Source: Formosimonas limnophila (GTDB lineage Bacteria; Pseudomonadota; Gammaproteobacteria; Burkholderiales; Burkholderiaceae). From it: a DNA stretch of 64,000 nt. The position numbers were made by a program, and so were the translations under genes. The notes beneath the pieces were generated by a model. The model saw only the letters and a program-made list of their open reading frames with translations. It searched no databases and was not told the DNA's origin. Shown piece after piece: positions 1 to 9,360 of this stretch. The DNA is taken from NCBI RefSeq assembly GCF_014652675.1, contig NZ_BMZG01000008.1, forward strand, positions 32,454 to 96,453, in the 5' to 3' direction. How positions within the stretch are numbered: the stretch's first letter is position 1; each line of letters opens with the position of its first letter.

Positions 1-270
1 TGGGCGCCAACCACAGGTGGCGACGCAGCAGCATATGCCACAACGGGTTATAACAATTTCCCCATTGAGCAAATCGGCACACCGATTCAACAGACCGCTT
101 TGTTTTGCGGGATGGAGTGGTTACCGCCATTTATAACACATGACGCAGGCTCAATAGATGATACGCAATTATTAATCCAAAGTGAAGCGTACCGCGACCG
201 CCTGGTTGAGGAGCTGACTCATCTCAAAACCCACGTCACACTGGAGAAGCAAACACTGCCTGAAGCTTGA
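1..270 (+). CDS. KefF/KefG-type quinone oxidoreductase, C-terminal part (partial)
   Basis: Only the last 89 codons are in the window; the gene starts before base 1. The reading frame is open from base 1 to a TGA at 268-270. The residues TTGGDAAAYATTGYN, then FPIEQIGTPIQQTALFCGM and WLPPF, match the end of the flavodoxin-like NAD(P)H:quinone oxidoreductases (KefF, KefG, MdaB). In this family KefF or KefG is the cytoplasmic accessory subunit that activates a KefB or KefC potassium efflux channel, and its gene lies just before the channel gene, as it does here. No membrane segment is seen. Whether this is the KefF or KefG subtype cannot be told from the fragment. Confidence 0.8.
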   Translation, partial: WAPTTGGDAAAYATTGYNNFPIEQIGTPIQQTALFCGMEWLPPFITHDAGSIDDTQLLIQSEAYRDRLVEELTHLKTHVTLEKQTLPEA

Positions 271-383
271 GGTGCATAATCGCAAAAACCTTTTTAGCTC
301 GGCCTCAATGCTCCTATCCATCCATTTCTGAAAAAACAATCAGAAACCGCACTCGCCCTCAGTGATTTACTTGAAAGATTCAT

Positions 384-2210
384 ATGCACGAACAAACCAA
401 CGTCCTTTTTTATTTCCTTATCTATCTCGCTGCCATGGTTGTGGTCGTTCCCATTGCCAAACGACTGGGTCTGGGCGTGGTGCTTGGTTATCTCATTGCA
501 GGGCTGGCTCTGGGGCCTAATGGGTTTGGATTAGCGGAGAATACGAGCAGTATCAGCACTCTGGCCGAGCTTGGGGTGGTGTTGATGCTGTTCACGATTG
601 GTTTGGAGTTAGATGCCAAGAAACTTTGGGACATGCGCCATCGCGTGTTCACGTTTGGTGCGTTACAAATGGCGGTGTGTGGTGGTGTTTTTTATGCCGT
701 CACTCAATTTTTTGGTCTGAGTCAGTTGCCTGCATTGGTACTCGGATTGGCACTTGCTCTGTCGTCTACAGCCGTGGCGGTACAAATCATGAATGACAAA
801 AACCTCATGGGAACAGAAGCAGGTCGCAGTGTTTTTGGTGTTTTATTGTTCCAAGACATGGCGGCGATTCCGCTGATCATCGTCATTGGCATTCTCGCGC
901 CATCTGAAGGCGCAGCACACTTTAATGCGCTTAATGCCATCGGTGCGGTGATTGCCGTGATTGTCGCGGGACGTTACTTGATTCGGTATCTACTTCGATG
1001 GATTGCACAGAATGGCTCGCGTGAGTTATTCGTCGGTGCGGCCCTGCTTTTGGTGATTGCCGTGATGGAGTTGATGATTAAAGTCGGTGTCTCTGCTGGT
1101 TTGGGTGCATTTTTAGCAGGTGTTCTGCTCGCCAGCTCTGAGTACCGCCATGAGTTAGAAGCTGATTTGAACCCGTTTCGCGGTTTGTTCCTCGGTTTGT
1201 TTTTCATCACCATTGGTTCGAGCATGGACATTCCATTACTGTTTGCTCAATGGCCAAAGATTTTGGGCTTACTCATCGCGTACATGGTTTTGAAGTTTAT
1301 TTTACTGTACATCGTCGCGGCCATCGTGCGCATCAATGTGCGAGAGCGTCTGACCTTTGCACTATTATTGGGACAGGGTGGCGAATTCGCCTTTGTGGTC
1401 GGTTCACTCGCCGTCAGTGGGCAGCTATTTACCAGCGAACAAGGTGCGTGGCTCAACCTCATCGTCGCTCTATCGCTGGCTGCATCACCACTGCTCATAA
1501 AAGCCTACGATTTCGTCCAAGCCCGCTTCCTCACCGGCAAAGAAGACACAGCCGAAATGGACACCGACATGCACCACAGCCCTGTCATCATTGCAGGTTT
1601 CGGTCGTTTTGGGCAAATTATTGGTCGTTTATTGCTTTCAGCGGGCATTAAGCCAACAGTGTTGGATCATGACTCATCCCTGATTGACAGCATGCGTCAG
1701 TTTGGTTTTAAAGTATATTTCGGTGACGCAGCCCGCCTTGATTTGCTCGAAGTTGCGGGCGCGCAACATGCGAAAATACTTGTCGTCGCAGTGGATGACA
1801 AAGACACGAATCTAAAAATCGTTGAAATGGCGCAACGCCACTTCCCTCACCTCCAAATCATTGCCCGTGCCTATGATGTCCGCCATTATTATGACTTGCG
1901 TAAACTCGGTGTCACAGTGGCTGAACGCGAATTATTTGAAGGCTCACTGCGTTTAGGCCGCCAATGTTTGCAGATGATGGGCGTTGATTCGTATGAAGCT
2001 CGTGAGTTCGCTGACTCATTCCGTGATAAAAACTACGAGTTACTGCACATGAACGAAAACTTAGATCGAGACAACACCAAAGAATTCGCCGCCACCGTCC
2101 GCAAAAACCGTGAGGAATTAGAACGCCAACTCACCGTCGAAATCAAGGCCCCCAAAGTCGGCTATGAATGGCAAGAAGCACTTAAAAGGGCAGCAGACGA
2201 GAGGCTATAG
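384..2210 (+). CDS. Glutathione-regulated K+ efflux antiporter (KefB/KefC, CPA2 family)
   Basis: This 608-residue protein is a monovalent cation:proton antiporter-2 that exports K+ in exchange for H+ at the inner membrane; family members acidify the cytoplasm during electrophile stress and are held shut by glutathione. About a dozen hydrophobic segments fill residues 1-385. A cytoplasmic RCK/TrkA-N domain follows, with the nucleotide-binding stretch AGFGRFGQIIG near residue 402. The length fits KefB/KefC (about 600-620). The kefF-like partner ends 113 bases upstream, so the pair is probably one operon. The intervening bases hold no gene I can see. I cannot separate KefB from KefC. Confidence 0.9.
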   Translation: MHEQTNVLFYFLIYLAAMVVVVPIAKRLGLGVVLGYLIAGLALGPNGFGLAENTSSISTLAELGVVLMLFTIGLELDAKKLWDMRHRVFTFGALQMAVCGGVFYAVTQFFGLSQLPALVLGLALALSSTAVAVQIMNDKNLMGTEAGRSVFGVLLFQDMAAIPLIIVIGILAPSEGAAHFNALNAIGAVIAVIVAGRYLIRYLLRWIAQNGSRELFVGAALLLVIAVMELMIKVGVSAGLGAFLAGVLLASSEYRHELEADLNPFRGLFLGLFFITIGSSMDIPLLFAQWPKILGLLIAYMVLKFILLYIVAAIVRINVRERLTFALLLGQGGEFAFVVGSLAVSGQLFTSEQGAWLNLIVALSLAASPLLIKAYDFVQARFLTGKEDTAEMDTDMHHSPVIIAGFGRFGQIIGRLLLSAGIKPTVLDHDSSLIDSMRQFGFKVYFGDAARLDLLEVAGAQHAKILVVAVDDKDTNLKIVEMAQRHFPHLQIIARAYDVRHYYDLRKLGVTVAERELFEGSLRLGRQCLQMMGVDSYEAREFADSFRDKNYELLHMNENLDRDNTKEFAATVRKNREELERQLTVEIKAPKVGYEWQEALKRAADERL

Positions 2211-2277
2211 TTATTTTGATAAGGCATGACAAGTAGAATGCTCGCAAACTAAGTTTCATCCCAAAGACTTGACGATA

Positions 2278-2283
2278 TATAAT
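2278..2283 (+). promoter_or_regulatory. Probable -10 box of the ispB promoter
   Basis: A perfect TATAAT lies 8 bases before the first ATG of ispB. No good -35 hexamer is visible about 17 bases upstream. A start of transcription near 2290 would make the 2291 ATG leaderless, or give a 34-base leader for the ATG at 2324. Confidence 0.4.
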
Positions 2284-2290
2284 ACAGCCC

Positions 2291-3304
2291 ATGACTACCG
2301 CCCTTTCTCCCACACCTGCCGCCATGAGCGGCGCCGATTTACTCAAACCGATTGCCGCTGATATGGCGGCTTTGAACGAGACCATCCGTCAATCGCTGCA
2401 CTCTGACGTGCCGCTGGTCAACCAAATTTCTGAATACCTGATTAATGCAGGCGGCAAGAGACTACGCCCAGCGATTCATTTGATGTTGGCGCGTGCTTTG
2501 GGTTATACGGGGAAACATCAAACGACCATCGCTGCTGTGATTGAGTTCATTCACAGCGCGACACTTCTTCATGACGATGTGGTGGATGAGTCGGACTTAC
2601 GGCGTGGACGCAGCACCGCGAATGCAATGTTCGGTAACGCGGCGAGTGTGTTGGTCGGGGATTTTCTGTATTCGCGTGCCTTTCAGCTTATGGTGACAGT
2701 TGAGCAAATGCGCGTGATGTCGATTTTGGCAGACACGACGAATGTGATTGCTGAAGGTGAAGTATTGCAGTTGCTGAACATCCATGACCCCGATGTGACT
2801 GAAGCGCGCTATATGCAGGTGATTCACTACAAAACCGCTCGTCTGTTTGAGGCCGCCGCACAACTGGCCGCTGTCATCAATGGCAATACGCCAGAACAAG
2901 AGGACGCTTGCGCCGCCTATGGTCGTCACTTGGGTGCGGCGTTTCAGTTGGCCGATGATATTTTAGACTATGCGGGTAATACAGATACGCTTGGCAAAAA
3001 TGTGGGCGATGACTTGCGTGAGGGCAAACCGACATTGCCGCTCATTTACTTACTTGAGCATGGCACGGACAGTGAGAAGCAATTGGTCAAAACGGCCATC
3101 GAGAACGGTGGGATTGATGAAACACATGTCGGGTTTCAGGCGATTCTAAACGCGATAAAAACCCGTGGTGCACTTGAATATACTCAGAAAAAAGCCGAAA
3201 GTGAAGCGGCTACCGCCAAATTAGCCATAGCGTTTTTACCTGAGTCTGTCTACAAAATGCACTTATTGGCACTGGCCGACTATGCCGTGGCGCGACAAGT
3301 TTAA
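2291..3304 (+). CDS. ispB: Octaprenyl diphosphate synthase (polyprenyl synthetase)
   Basis: It elongates farnesyl diphosphate with isopentenyl diphosphate to make the ubiquinone side chain. The first aspartate-rich motif is HDDVVDE at residues 94-100 and the second is ADDILD at 221-226, both needed for Mg2+ and diphosphate binding. GGKRLRP near residue 55 is the usual substrate-binding stretch. The ATG at 2291 gives 337 residues. The in-frame ATG at 2324 (residue 12) lines up with the first residue of E. coli IspB as I recall that sequence. A TATAAT at 2278-2283 would start transcription near 2290, which also favours 2324. No strong ribosome site precedes either start. Confidence 0.93.
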   Translation: MTTALSPTPAAMSGADLLKPIAADMAALNETIRQSLHSDVPLVNQISEYLINAGGKRLRPAIHLMLARALGYTGKHQTTIAAVIEFIHSATLLHDDVVDESDLRRGRSTANAMFGNAASVLVGDFLYSRAFQLMVTVEQMRVMSILADTTNVIAEGEVLQLLNIHDPDVTEARYMQVIHYKTARLFEAAAQLAAVINGNTPEQEDACAAYGRHLGAAFQLADDILDYAGNTDTLGKNVGDDLREGKPTLPLIYLLEHGTDSEKQLVKTAIENGGIDETHVGFQAILNAIKTRGALEYTQKKAESEAATAKLAIAFLPESVYKMHLLALADYAVARQV

Positions 3305-3321
3305 ACAACGAGGAAACTGAC

Positions 3322-4596
3322 GTGACGGATTTACCGCTTTGGTTACAGATTGCTATTCTTATCGCATTGTTGGCGATTTCTGGCTTTTTTTCGATTTCAG
3401 AAACCTCTATGATGGCGTTAAACCGATTTCGCTTACGTCATTTGGTCAAGCAAGGCAGCCGTTCAGCCAAACGCACCCAAGAGTTATTGGATAATACCGA
3501 GCAGCTTCTCGGCGTGATTCTCATTGGTAACAATGTTATCAACACCATCTCCGCGATGCTCTCTGGTGCGATTGCCACCTATTATTTTCAAAACAATGAG
3601 TACGCTCTGACGATTGCAGCAGGTTTGATTTCATTTGCCATCATCGTGTTCAGTGAGCTCACGCCGAAAGTAATCGGTGCCACGTATCCTGAGAAAATTG
3701 CGCTACCTGCCAGCTTCATTTTGAAGCCTTTGTTGAAAATCATTTACCCAGCGGTTTGGTTCACAAACCTGTTTGCCAATGCCCTACTCAAAATCATGCG
3801 CATCAACCCAAAACCCGATGAGGAGACACTTTCTCCCGAGGAATTACGCGCTTTGGTTCTCGATCAATCACGCTTTATGCCCAAAAAGCACAAAAGCATT
3901 TTGGTCAATTTATTTGACTTAGAAACCATCGAGGTCAATGATTTGATGACGCCTCGGACTCTGGTTGAGGCATTAGATATTTCACAGCCAATTGACACCA
4001 TTCGTCATCAGCTGGTGACCTGTTTTCACAACAAGCTGCCCGTCTACGATGGAGAGATTAACAACATTCTTGGTATTTTTCACATCCGAAAAGCCCTGCA
4101 TCTGCTTGAAAACGATGAGCTGACCCATGATGAAATTCGCGAAAACCTGACCAAACCTTATTTTGTGCCCTCAGAAGCCGCTGTATTTGAGCAGCTACAA
4201 CACTTTCAAGAAGACCAACAGCGCTTGGGCATCGTCGTAGATGAGTACAGCGAAGTGCTTGGACTCATCACCATGGAAGACATCATAGAGGAAATGGTCG
4301 GCGAGTTCACATCTGCCGCCCCAAATGCACGCTCGTACATCGGCTGGGACAAAGATGGTCAAGCAATCGTCGAGGCCACCATCCCACTGCGTCAACTCAA
4401 TCGTCGCTTGCATTTGCATCTGCCCACAGATGGGCCGAAAACCCTAAATGGTTTAATTGTCGAATACCTGCAGGATATTCCCGATGCTTCTGTGAGTTTG
4501 AAAATCAAAGGCTGTGCAATGGAGGTGCTGCATGTTGACGAACACGCTGTACGCACAGTGCGCTTATACAAAGCCAAACAAGAAAAAACTGAATAA
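3322..4596 (+). CDS. CNNM/CorC-HlyC family membrane protein with CBS domains
   Basis: The 424 residues show the layout of the YfjD/CorB-type (DUF21, CNNM) family, which is linked to Mg2+ or Co2+ transport. Hydrophobic segments occupy about residues 8-140. Then come two CBS modules (about 190-325), including the stretch LGIVVDEYSEVLGLITMED, and a C-terminal CorC_HlyC domain (about 340-415). The start is GTG at 3322, 17 bases after ispB, with a weak AGGAAA ribosome site. Its TAA stop overlaps the pilB start as TAATG, so it is translationally coupled to pilB. The transported ion is not shown by the sequence. Confidence 0.87.
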   Translation: MTDLPLWLQIAILIALLAISGFFSISETSMMALNRFRLRHLVKQGSRSAKRTQELLDNTEQLLGVILIGNNVINTISAMLSGAIATYYFQNNEYALTIAAGLISFAIIVFSELTPKVIGATYPEKIALPASFILKPLLKIIYPAVWFTNLFANALLKIMRINPKPDEETLSPEELRALVLDQSRFMPKKHKSILVNLFDLETIEVNDLMTPRTLVEALDISQPIDTIRHQLVTCFHNKLPVYDGEINNILGIFHIRKALHLLENDELTHDEIRENLTKPYFVPSEAAVFEQLQHFQEDQQRLGIVVDEYSEVLGLITMEDIIEEMVGEFTSAAPNARSYIGWDKDGQAIVEATIPLRQLNRRLHLHLPTDGPKTLNGLIVEYLQDIPDASVSLKIKGCAMEVLHVDEHAVRTVRLYKAKQEKTE

Positions 4597-6299
4597 TGCC
4601 CGAATCCCGCTCTTGGCAATCATTGGCCGCCCTGCTCCAACAAAATCACTGCCTTACTGACAAACAAGCAGATGATTTAGCACAGCTTAATGCGCCCAAT
4701 AGCCCGACTTGGCTAACTGCATGGCTAAATTTGCCTGACAATCCATTCACCACGCAAACATTGGCACATTGGTTCGCTGACAAGACAGGTATCCCGCGCG
4801 CTCAGGCGCATGAGTTAAACAACCCACCTCAAGCGAACGGACAACTCAAGCAGGCCGTGGATAAGCTCAACGCACCCGAAGGCATCATTTGTTTGTCTGA
4901 GCAGCCAGCACGTTTGGGCATCGTTGATGCAAGCAACCCAGTCACACTACAACGGCTGAAATTCCTCATCAACCAGCCTTTTGAATGGCGCATCATTTCA
5001 TTGACAGAGTATCATGCGCAGCATCCGTCAGACTCAACCAATATAAGCAACCAACGTTTTAACAGCCCGCTGCAACCCGAAGCCAATAGCCTCATCAGCC
5101 CACTGAGCGAGAGCGATGCCAACAGCGGCAACAACAATGCCCCCATGGTGCGCTACATCCATGAGCTGATGAGTCAGATGATTCGTCAGCGGGCGTCAGA
5201 CTTGCATTTCGAACCTTTTGCCACGCATTATCGAATTCGCGCACGGATAGACGGTGTGCTTCACGAGATTGATCAGCCAGATGTCGCCCTCAAAGAACAA
5301 ATTGCGGTGCGCTTAAAGGTCATGGCTCAATTAGACATCGCCGAAAAACGTCTGCCACAGGATGGGCGCATCAAACTTCAGTTCTCTCATGATGAGTCTA
5401 TTGACTGCCGAGTCAGCTCGATGCCGACGCTGTTTGGTGAAAAAATCGTTGTTCGGTTTTTGAATAATCAAGATACTGACCTAAACATCAGTCACCTTGG
5501 TTACGAACCAGAGCAGCGCGCTGCGTTAGAAACTGCATTGGCTCATCCTCATGGCTTGATTCTCATGACAGGCCCGACAGGCAGTGGCAAAACCGTCTCG
5601 CTGTACGCCTGCCTAAACCAACTTAATCAAGAACACGTCAATATTTCCAGCGTCGAAGATCCCGTTGAAATTTTCTTATCGGGTATTAATCAAGTCTCGA
5701 TTAACGAAAAAGCAGGCATTGATTTTGCGACAGTACTGCGTGCTTTTTTGCGACAAGACCCCGATATTTTGATGGTTGGTGAAATTCGTGACCTCGAAAC
5801 CGCAGACATTGCACTCAAAGCGGCTCAAACAGGCCATCTTGTTTTCTCAACCTTACACACCAATGATGCGCCGCTGGCTTTGGCTCGACTGTCTCAGATG
5901 GGCGTCACGCCGTACAACATCGCCTCTGCCGTCAGTCTCATCACTGCACAGCGACTGGTTCGTAAGCTATGCTCTTGTAAAAACCCTGTTCATATTGACC
6001 CAGCTTTACTGATGAGCGCAGGCTTCGCTGCAGACACTGCAAAGCAGTCAGACTGGCAAGCCTATGCACCGACTGGCTGCCCGCAGTGCCATCACACGGG
6101 GTTTTTGGGGCGTATAGGTGTTTTTCAGGTTTTACCAATTTCCAGCGCCATGCAAACCCTGATTGCCAACAATGCCAATGCCCAAGACCTCCGCAACCAA
6201 GCATCAAACGAGGGAATTTTGACCTTGCGCCAAGCGGGCTTACTCAAAGTGCAATCTGGATTATGCACGCTGGACGAAATTATGGCGGCCACATTATGA
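4596..6299 (+). CDS. pilB: Type IV pilus assembly ATPase PilB
   Basis: This 567-residue GspE/PulE-family hexameric ATPase powers pilus extension at the cytoplasmic face of the inner membrane. An N-terminal regulatory region (about 1-150) comes before the motor. The Walker A motif GPTGSGKT is at about 325-332. The Walker B region (LMVGEIRD) and the His box (STLHTNDA) follow. Two cysteine pairs, CSC near 459 and CPQC near 498, form the zinc-binding site typical of PilB and GspE. The companions pilC and pilD make PilB a better call than a type II secretion GspE. The stop overlaps the next start as ATGA. Confidence 0.92.
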   Translation: MPESRSWQSLAALLQQNHCLTDKQADDLAQLNAPNSPTWLTAWLNLPDNPFTTQTLAHWFADKTGIPRAQAHELNNPPQANGQLKQAVDKLNAPEGIICLSEQPARLGIVDASNPVTLQRLKFLINQPFEWRIISLTEYHAQHPSDSTNISNQRFNSPLQPEANSLISPLSESDANSGNNNAPMVRYIHELMSQMIRQRASDLHFEPFATHYRIRARIDGVLHEIDQPDVALKEQIAVRLKVMAQLDIAEKRLPQDGRIKLQFSHDESIDCRVSSMPTLFGEKIVVRFLNNQDTDLNISHLGYEPEQRAALETALAHPHGLILMTGPTGSGKTVSLYACLNQLNQEHVNISSVEDPVEIFLSGINQVSINEKAGIDFATVLRAFLRQDPDILMVGEIRDLETADIALKAAQTGHLVFSTLHTNDAPLALARLSQMGVTPYNIASAVSLITAQRLVRKLCSCKNPVHIDPALLMSAGFAADTAKQSDWQAYAPTGCPQCHHTGFLGRIGVFQVLPISSAMQTLIANNANAQDLRNQASNEGILTLRQAGLLKVQSGLCTLDEIMAATL

Positions 6300-7219
6300 A
6301 ACATCAGTCGAAAATCGCTGTGATTGGCGGCTCAAATATGGACATTATGGGTGTCAGCAGCACTCAACTGACCAATGCCGACTCATACGAAGGCAAAGTG
6401 AAAATGAGCGCAGGCGGCGTTGCGCGCAACATCGCTGAGAACTTAGCTCGTTTGAACCTCAATGTTTCTTTGTGCAGCGTGATGGGCGCGGACGACCATG
6501 GTGAAGCCCTTTGGCGTCACAACGAAGAAGTCGGCATTGACATGAGCACCTCGGCTTATTTGCCAGACGAGCGCACATCGGTTTATTTGACGGTACACAA
6601 CCTCAGTGGTGAGCTGTCCATCGCCATCAATGACATGGCCATCATGCCTGCCTTAACCCCAGAGTTTCTCATGCGCCAACAGCACAAGCTGAACGCAGCC
6701 AATATCTGGGTGATCGACACAAATTTGAGTGAATCATCAATTGACTATTTGTTTAGACAATATGGCGATCGCGCTGTGTTTGTCGACACGGTTTCGGGGA
6801 TCAAAGCCAAACGGGTCAAAAAACACCTCAATGCCATTCACACCATCAAACCCAATCGTTTAGAAGCACAAACGCTGACAGGCATGAGTTGCGACACCAG
6901 ACGTGAGGTCGAAACATGTGCTCAAGCATTGCTTGATAAGGGCGTTCAACAAGTCGTCATCACGCTTGATGAAGCTGGCCTATACTACGCCAGTTCCACC
7001 GAACAAGGCGCCATGGATGCACAATCATGCAGAGTCGTCAACACGTCAGGCGCTGGAGATGCGCTGACGTCAGGTTTGGTTTATGCACACGCACAGGGTG
7101 CCAGCTTGCACGATGCTTGCCAATTTGCTCAAGCTTGCGCAGCCCTGACTGTTGGCGTTATTCCAACAAACAATCCTGCGCTATCCATCAGCGCCATACA
7201 CGATTTACTATCGAGCTAA
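6296..7219 (+). CDS. psuK: Pseudouridine kinase (PfkB/ribokinase family)
   Basis: This 307-residue ribokinase-family sugar kinase would phosphorylate pseudouridine to pseudouridine 5'-phosphate. Visible PfkB features are the N-terminal IAVIGGSNMDI, the glycine-rich SAGGVARNIAENLARL, and the C-terminal catalytic NTSGAGDALTSGL with its Asp base. The ATG at 6296 is chosen because it overlaps the pilB stop (ATGA) and begins right at the first beta strand. Substrate assignment rests on the adjacent psuG, 6 bases downstream. Alone it could be called only a PfkB kinase. Confidence 0.87.
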   Translation: MKHQSKIAVIGGSNMDIMGVSSTQLTNADSYEGKVKMSAGGVARNIAENLARLNLNVSLCSVMGADDHGEALWRHNEEVGIDMSTSAYLPDERTSVYLTVHNLSGELSIAINDMAIMPALTPEFLMRQQHKLNAANIWVIDTNLSESSIDYLFRQYGDRAVFVDTVSGIKAKRVKKHLNAIHTIKPNRLEAQTLTGMSCDTRREVETCAQALLDKGVQQVVITLDEAGLYYASSTEQGAMDAQSCRVVNTSGAGDALTSGLVYAHAQGASLHDACQFAQACAALTVGVIPTNNPALSISAIHDLLSS

Positions 7220-7225
7220 ACGACC

Positions 7226-8152
7226 ATGAACCCCTACTTAGACATCACCCCCGAAATCAGCACCGCCTTGCGCGAAAATCGCCCTGTCGTCGCACTCGAG
7301 TCCACCATTATTTCACATGGTATGCCCTACCCTCAGAATGTTGAAACAGCACTCAAGGTTGAGGCAACAGTACGCGAAACAGGCGCAATCCCCGCCACCA
7401 TCGCTATTATCAATGGCCGACTTAAAGCGGGATTGAGCACAGATGAAGTCACACAGCTTGGCAAAGCAGGACACGCCGTCGCTAAAGTCAGCCGCCGCGA
7501 CATGGGTTATATTGTCGCCAATCAGCTCATGGGTGCCACCACTGTCGCCACCACCATGATGATTGCCCACATGGCGGGAATTCGCGTGTTTGCCACAGGC
7601 GGTATCGGTGGCGTTCACCGTGGTGCGGCGCAAACCTTCGACATTTCTGCTGATTTACAAGAACTCGCACAGACGCCTGTCGCGGTTGTTTGTGCGGGCG
7701 CTAAGTCCATTCTGGACTTGGGCTTGACTTTAGAGTACTTAGAGACGCACGGTGTGCCCGTCATCGGCTACAAGACCAAACAGCTCCCTGCCTTTTTCAC
7801 CCAAGGCAGCCCATTCGAGGTAGATTACCAGCTCGACAGTGCCGACGCGATTGCACAAGCCATGCTGGCTCAACACGCGATGCAGCTCAAATCAGGCATG
7901 GTCATCGCCAACCCGATTCCCACTGAGTTTGCCATGCCAGCCGCTATGATTGACACTGCGATTGAGCAAGCCCTGTCTGAAGCCGATGCGCAACAGATTC
8001 ATGGTAAGCAAGCCACGCCATTTTTACTTGCTCGCGTTTGCGAACTCACAGGTGGTGATAGCTTGGCGTCAAACATCCAACTCGTCCTCAATAACGCTCG
8101 ACTCGCAGCAGACATCGCTACCGCCTACTGTCACCACGCAACAACCGCTTAA
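7226..8152 (+). CDS. psuG: Pseudouridine-5'-phosphate glycosidase
   Basis: PsuG reversibly breaks the C-C glycosidic bond of pseudouridine 5'-phosphate, giving uracil and ribose 5-phosphate. The 308-residue length is normal. Family hallmarks are the start ALRENRPVVALESTIISHGMP, the segment KVSRRDMGYIV, and the segment FATGGIGGVHRGA. It lies between psuK and pilC with 6- and 5-base gaps, so all appear to be on one transcript. No pseudouridine transporter (psuT-like) is next to it. Confidence 0.93.
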   Translation: MNPYLDITPEISTALRENRPVVALESTIISHGMPYPQNVETALKVEATVRETGAIPATIAIINGRLKAGLSTDEVTQLGKAGHAVAKVSRRDMGYIVANQLMGATTVATTMMIAHMAGIRVFATGGIGGVHRGAAQTFDISADLQELAQTPVAVVCAGAKSILDLGLTLEYLETHGVPVIGYKTKQLPAFFTQGSPFEVDYQLDSADAIAQAMLAQHAMQLKSGMVIANPIPTEFAMPAAMIDTAIEQALSEADAQQIHGKQATPFLLARVCELTGGDSLASNIQLVLNNARLAADIATAYCHHATTA

Positions 8153-8157
8153 AATCC

Positions 8158-9360
8158 ATGAATCAAACCGACACGTTCACCCGCTACACATGGCACGGCC
8201 AGAATCGCACTGGTCAGGCTGTATCAGGTGTGCTGTACGGCGACGACAAAAATAGCATCAGAGAGCAATTGGCACAACGCGGCATCATCGCCACACGCAT
8301 TCACCCGTCAAGAGAACCTCTATTTCGCACCGTCTCACCCGTATTGGTGACCCGATTTTTAAGCGAGTTGGCCACACTCTATGCAGCAGGTGTGCCACTT
8401 TTGAGGATTTTGGCGGTATTGATTCACAGCCAAAAAAGCAAACATTTTAAAAATGTGATTCAAACCATTCGCTTAGACATCGAACGCGGTGAATCGCTAC
8501 ATCGCGCATTGCGCCATCATCCAAGGGTGTTTGATGAGTTGACTTGCAACTTAATCGAAAGTGGTGAGGCCGCTGGTGAGCTGGACAAAGTATTGTTCAA
8601 TATCACCCAAACTCAAGAACGCCGTTCGCAACTGAATGCACAAATTCGCACGGCACTGGCCTACCCATTGTTTGTGATTGTGGTCGCATTGTTGATTTGG
8701 GTGGCCTTGCTAATTGGTGTCGTACCCGTGTTTGAGGGCATTTACAAAAACAGCGGAAAACCTCTGCCATGGCTGACTCAAATGCTGATTGATAGCTCTC
8801 GATTTTTGCGACATCAGTGGTGGGCACTGGGTTTGCTGCTCATAGCTGCATTGGTGATTTATCACCGCACAAGCAACGTGCGTTGGCAATATGCCAAAGA
8901 CAAGTTAAAGCTTAAACTACCAATATTTGGTGACTTGCTCAGTACCGCGTGGCACGCTCAGTTTGCCAGAACTTTGGGGTTGCTGTATGGCGCAGGTATT
9001 CCGCTGCACCAAGCATTGACCGTATCTGCTCGAACTGTTCCCAACTTACCCATGCGTGATGCCATCAACGCAGGAACATCCGATATTTTACAAGGGCATA
9101 GTCTGTCTTTGTCGATGTCACAGCACCCTATTTTTGAAAGCAGCTTAATCCAACGCATCCAAATCGGCGAAGAGTCGGGCACACTGGCTACCATGCTCAA
9201 TCAGCATGCGGAACACAACGAGTTTTTGGTTGAGCAAACCATTAAACGTTTGTCATCACTCATCGAGCCGCTGCTGGTGCTGTTTATTGGCGTGGTGGTG
9301 GCCATTATGGTGATTGCGTTGTATTGGCCGATTCTCAATCTGGGCACGGCGATTCGATGA
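8158..9360 (+). CDS. pilC: Type IV pilus inner-membrane platform protein PilC
   Basis: PilC is the polytopic platform that couples the PilB motor to pilin assembly. The 400 residues hold two copies of the T2SSF domain (about 65-190 and 270-390), each with the LIxxGExxGxL-type signature (LIESGEAAGEL near 137 and IQIGEESGTL near 338). Three membrane segments are visible, near residues 165-190, 215-235 and 365-390. The start at 8158 is 5 bases after psuG. The stop overlaps pilD as ATGA. Gene order and length fit pilC and not gspF. Confidence 0.93.
   Translation: MNQTDTFTRYTWHGQNRTGQAVSGVLYGDDKNSIREQLAQRGIIATRIHPSREPLFRTVSPVLVTRFLSELATLYAAGVPLLRILAVLIHSQKSKHFKNVIQTIRLDIERGESLHRALRHHPRVFDELTCNLIESGEAAGELDKVLFNITQTQERRSQLNAQIRTALAYPLFVIVVALLIWVALLIGVVPVFEGIYKNSGKPLPWLTQMLIDSSRFLRHQWWALGLLLIAALVIYHRTSNVRWQYAKDKLKLKLPIFGDLLSTAWHAQFARTLGLLYGAGIPLHQALTVSARTVPNLPMRDAINAGTSDILQGHSLSLSMSQHPIFESSLIQRIQIGEESGTLATMLNQHAEHNEFLVEQTIKRLSSLIEPLLVLFIGVVVAIMVIALYWPILNLGTAIR

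Noticed and set aside
1250..1651. A 133-codon plus-strand frame inside kefB/C
   Set aside because: It lies wholly within the antiporter gene in another frame and its translation has no domain pattern.
6086..6295. Longer N-terminus for psuK
   Set aside because: The extra codons lie inside pilB in another frame; the PfkB fold begins right after the ATG at 6296.
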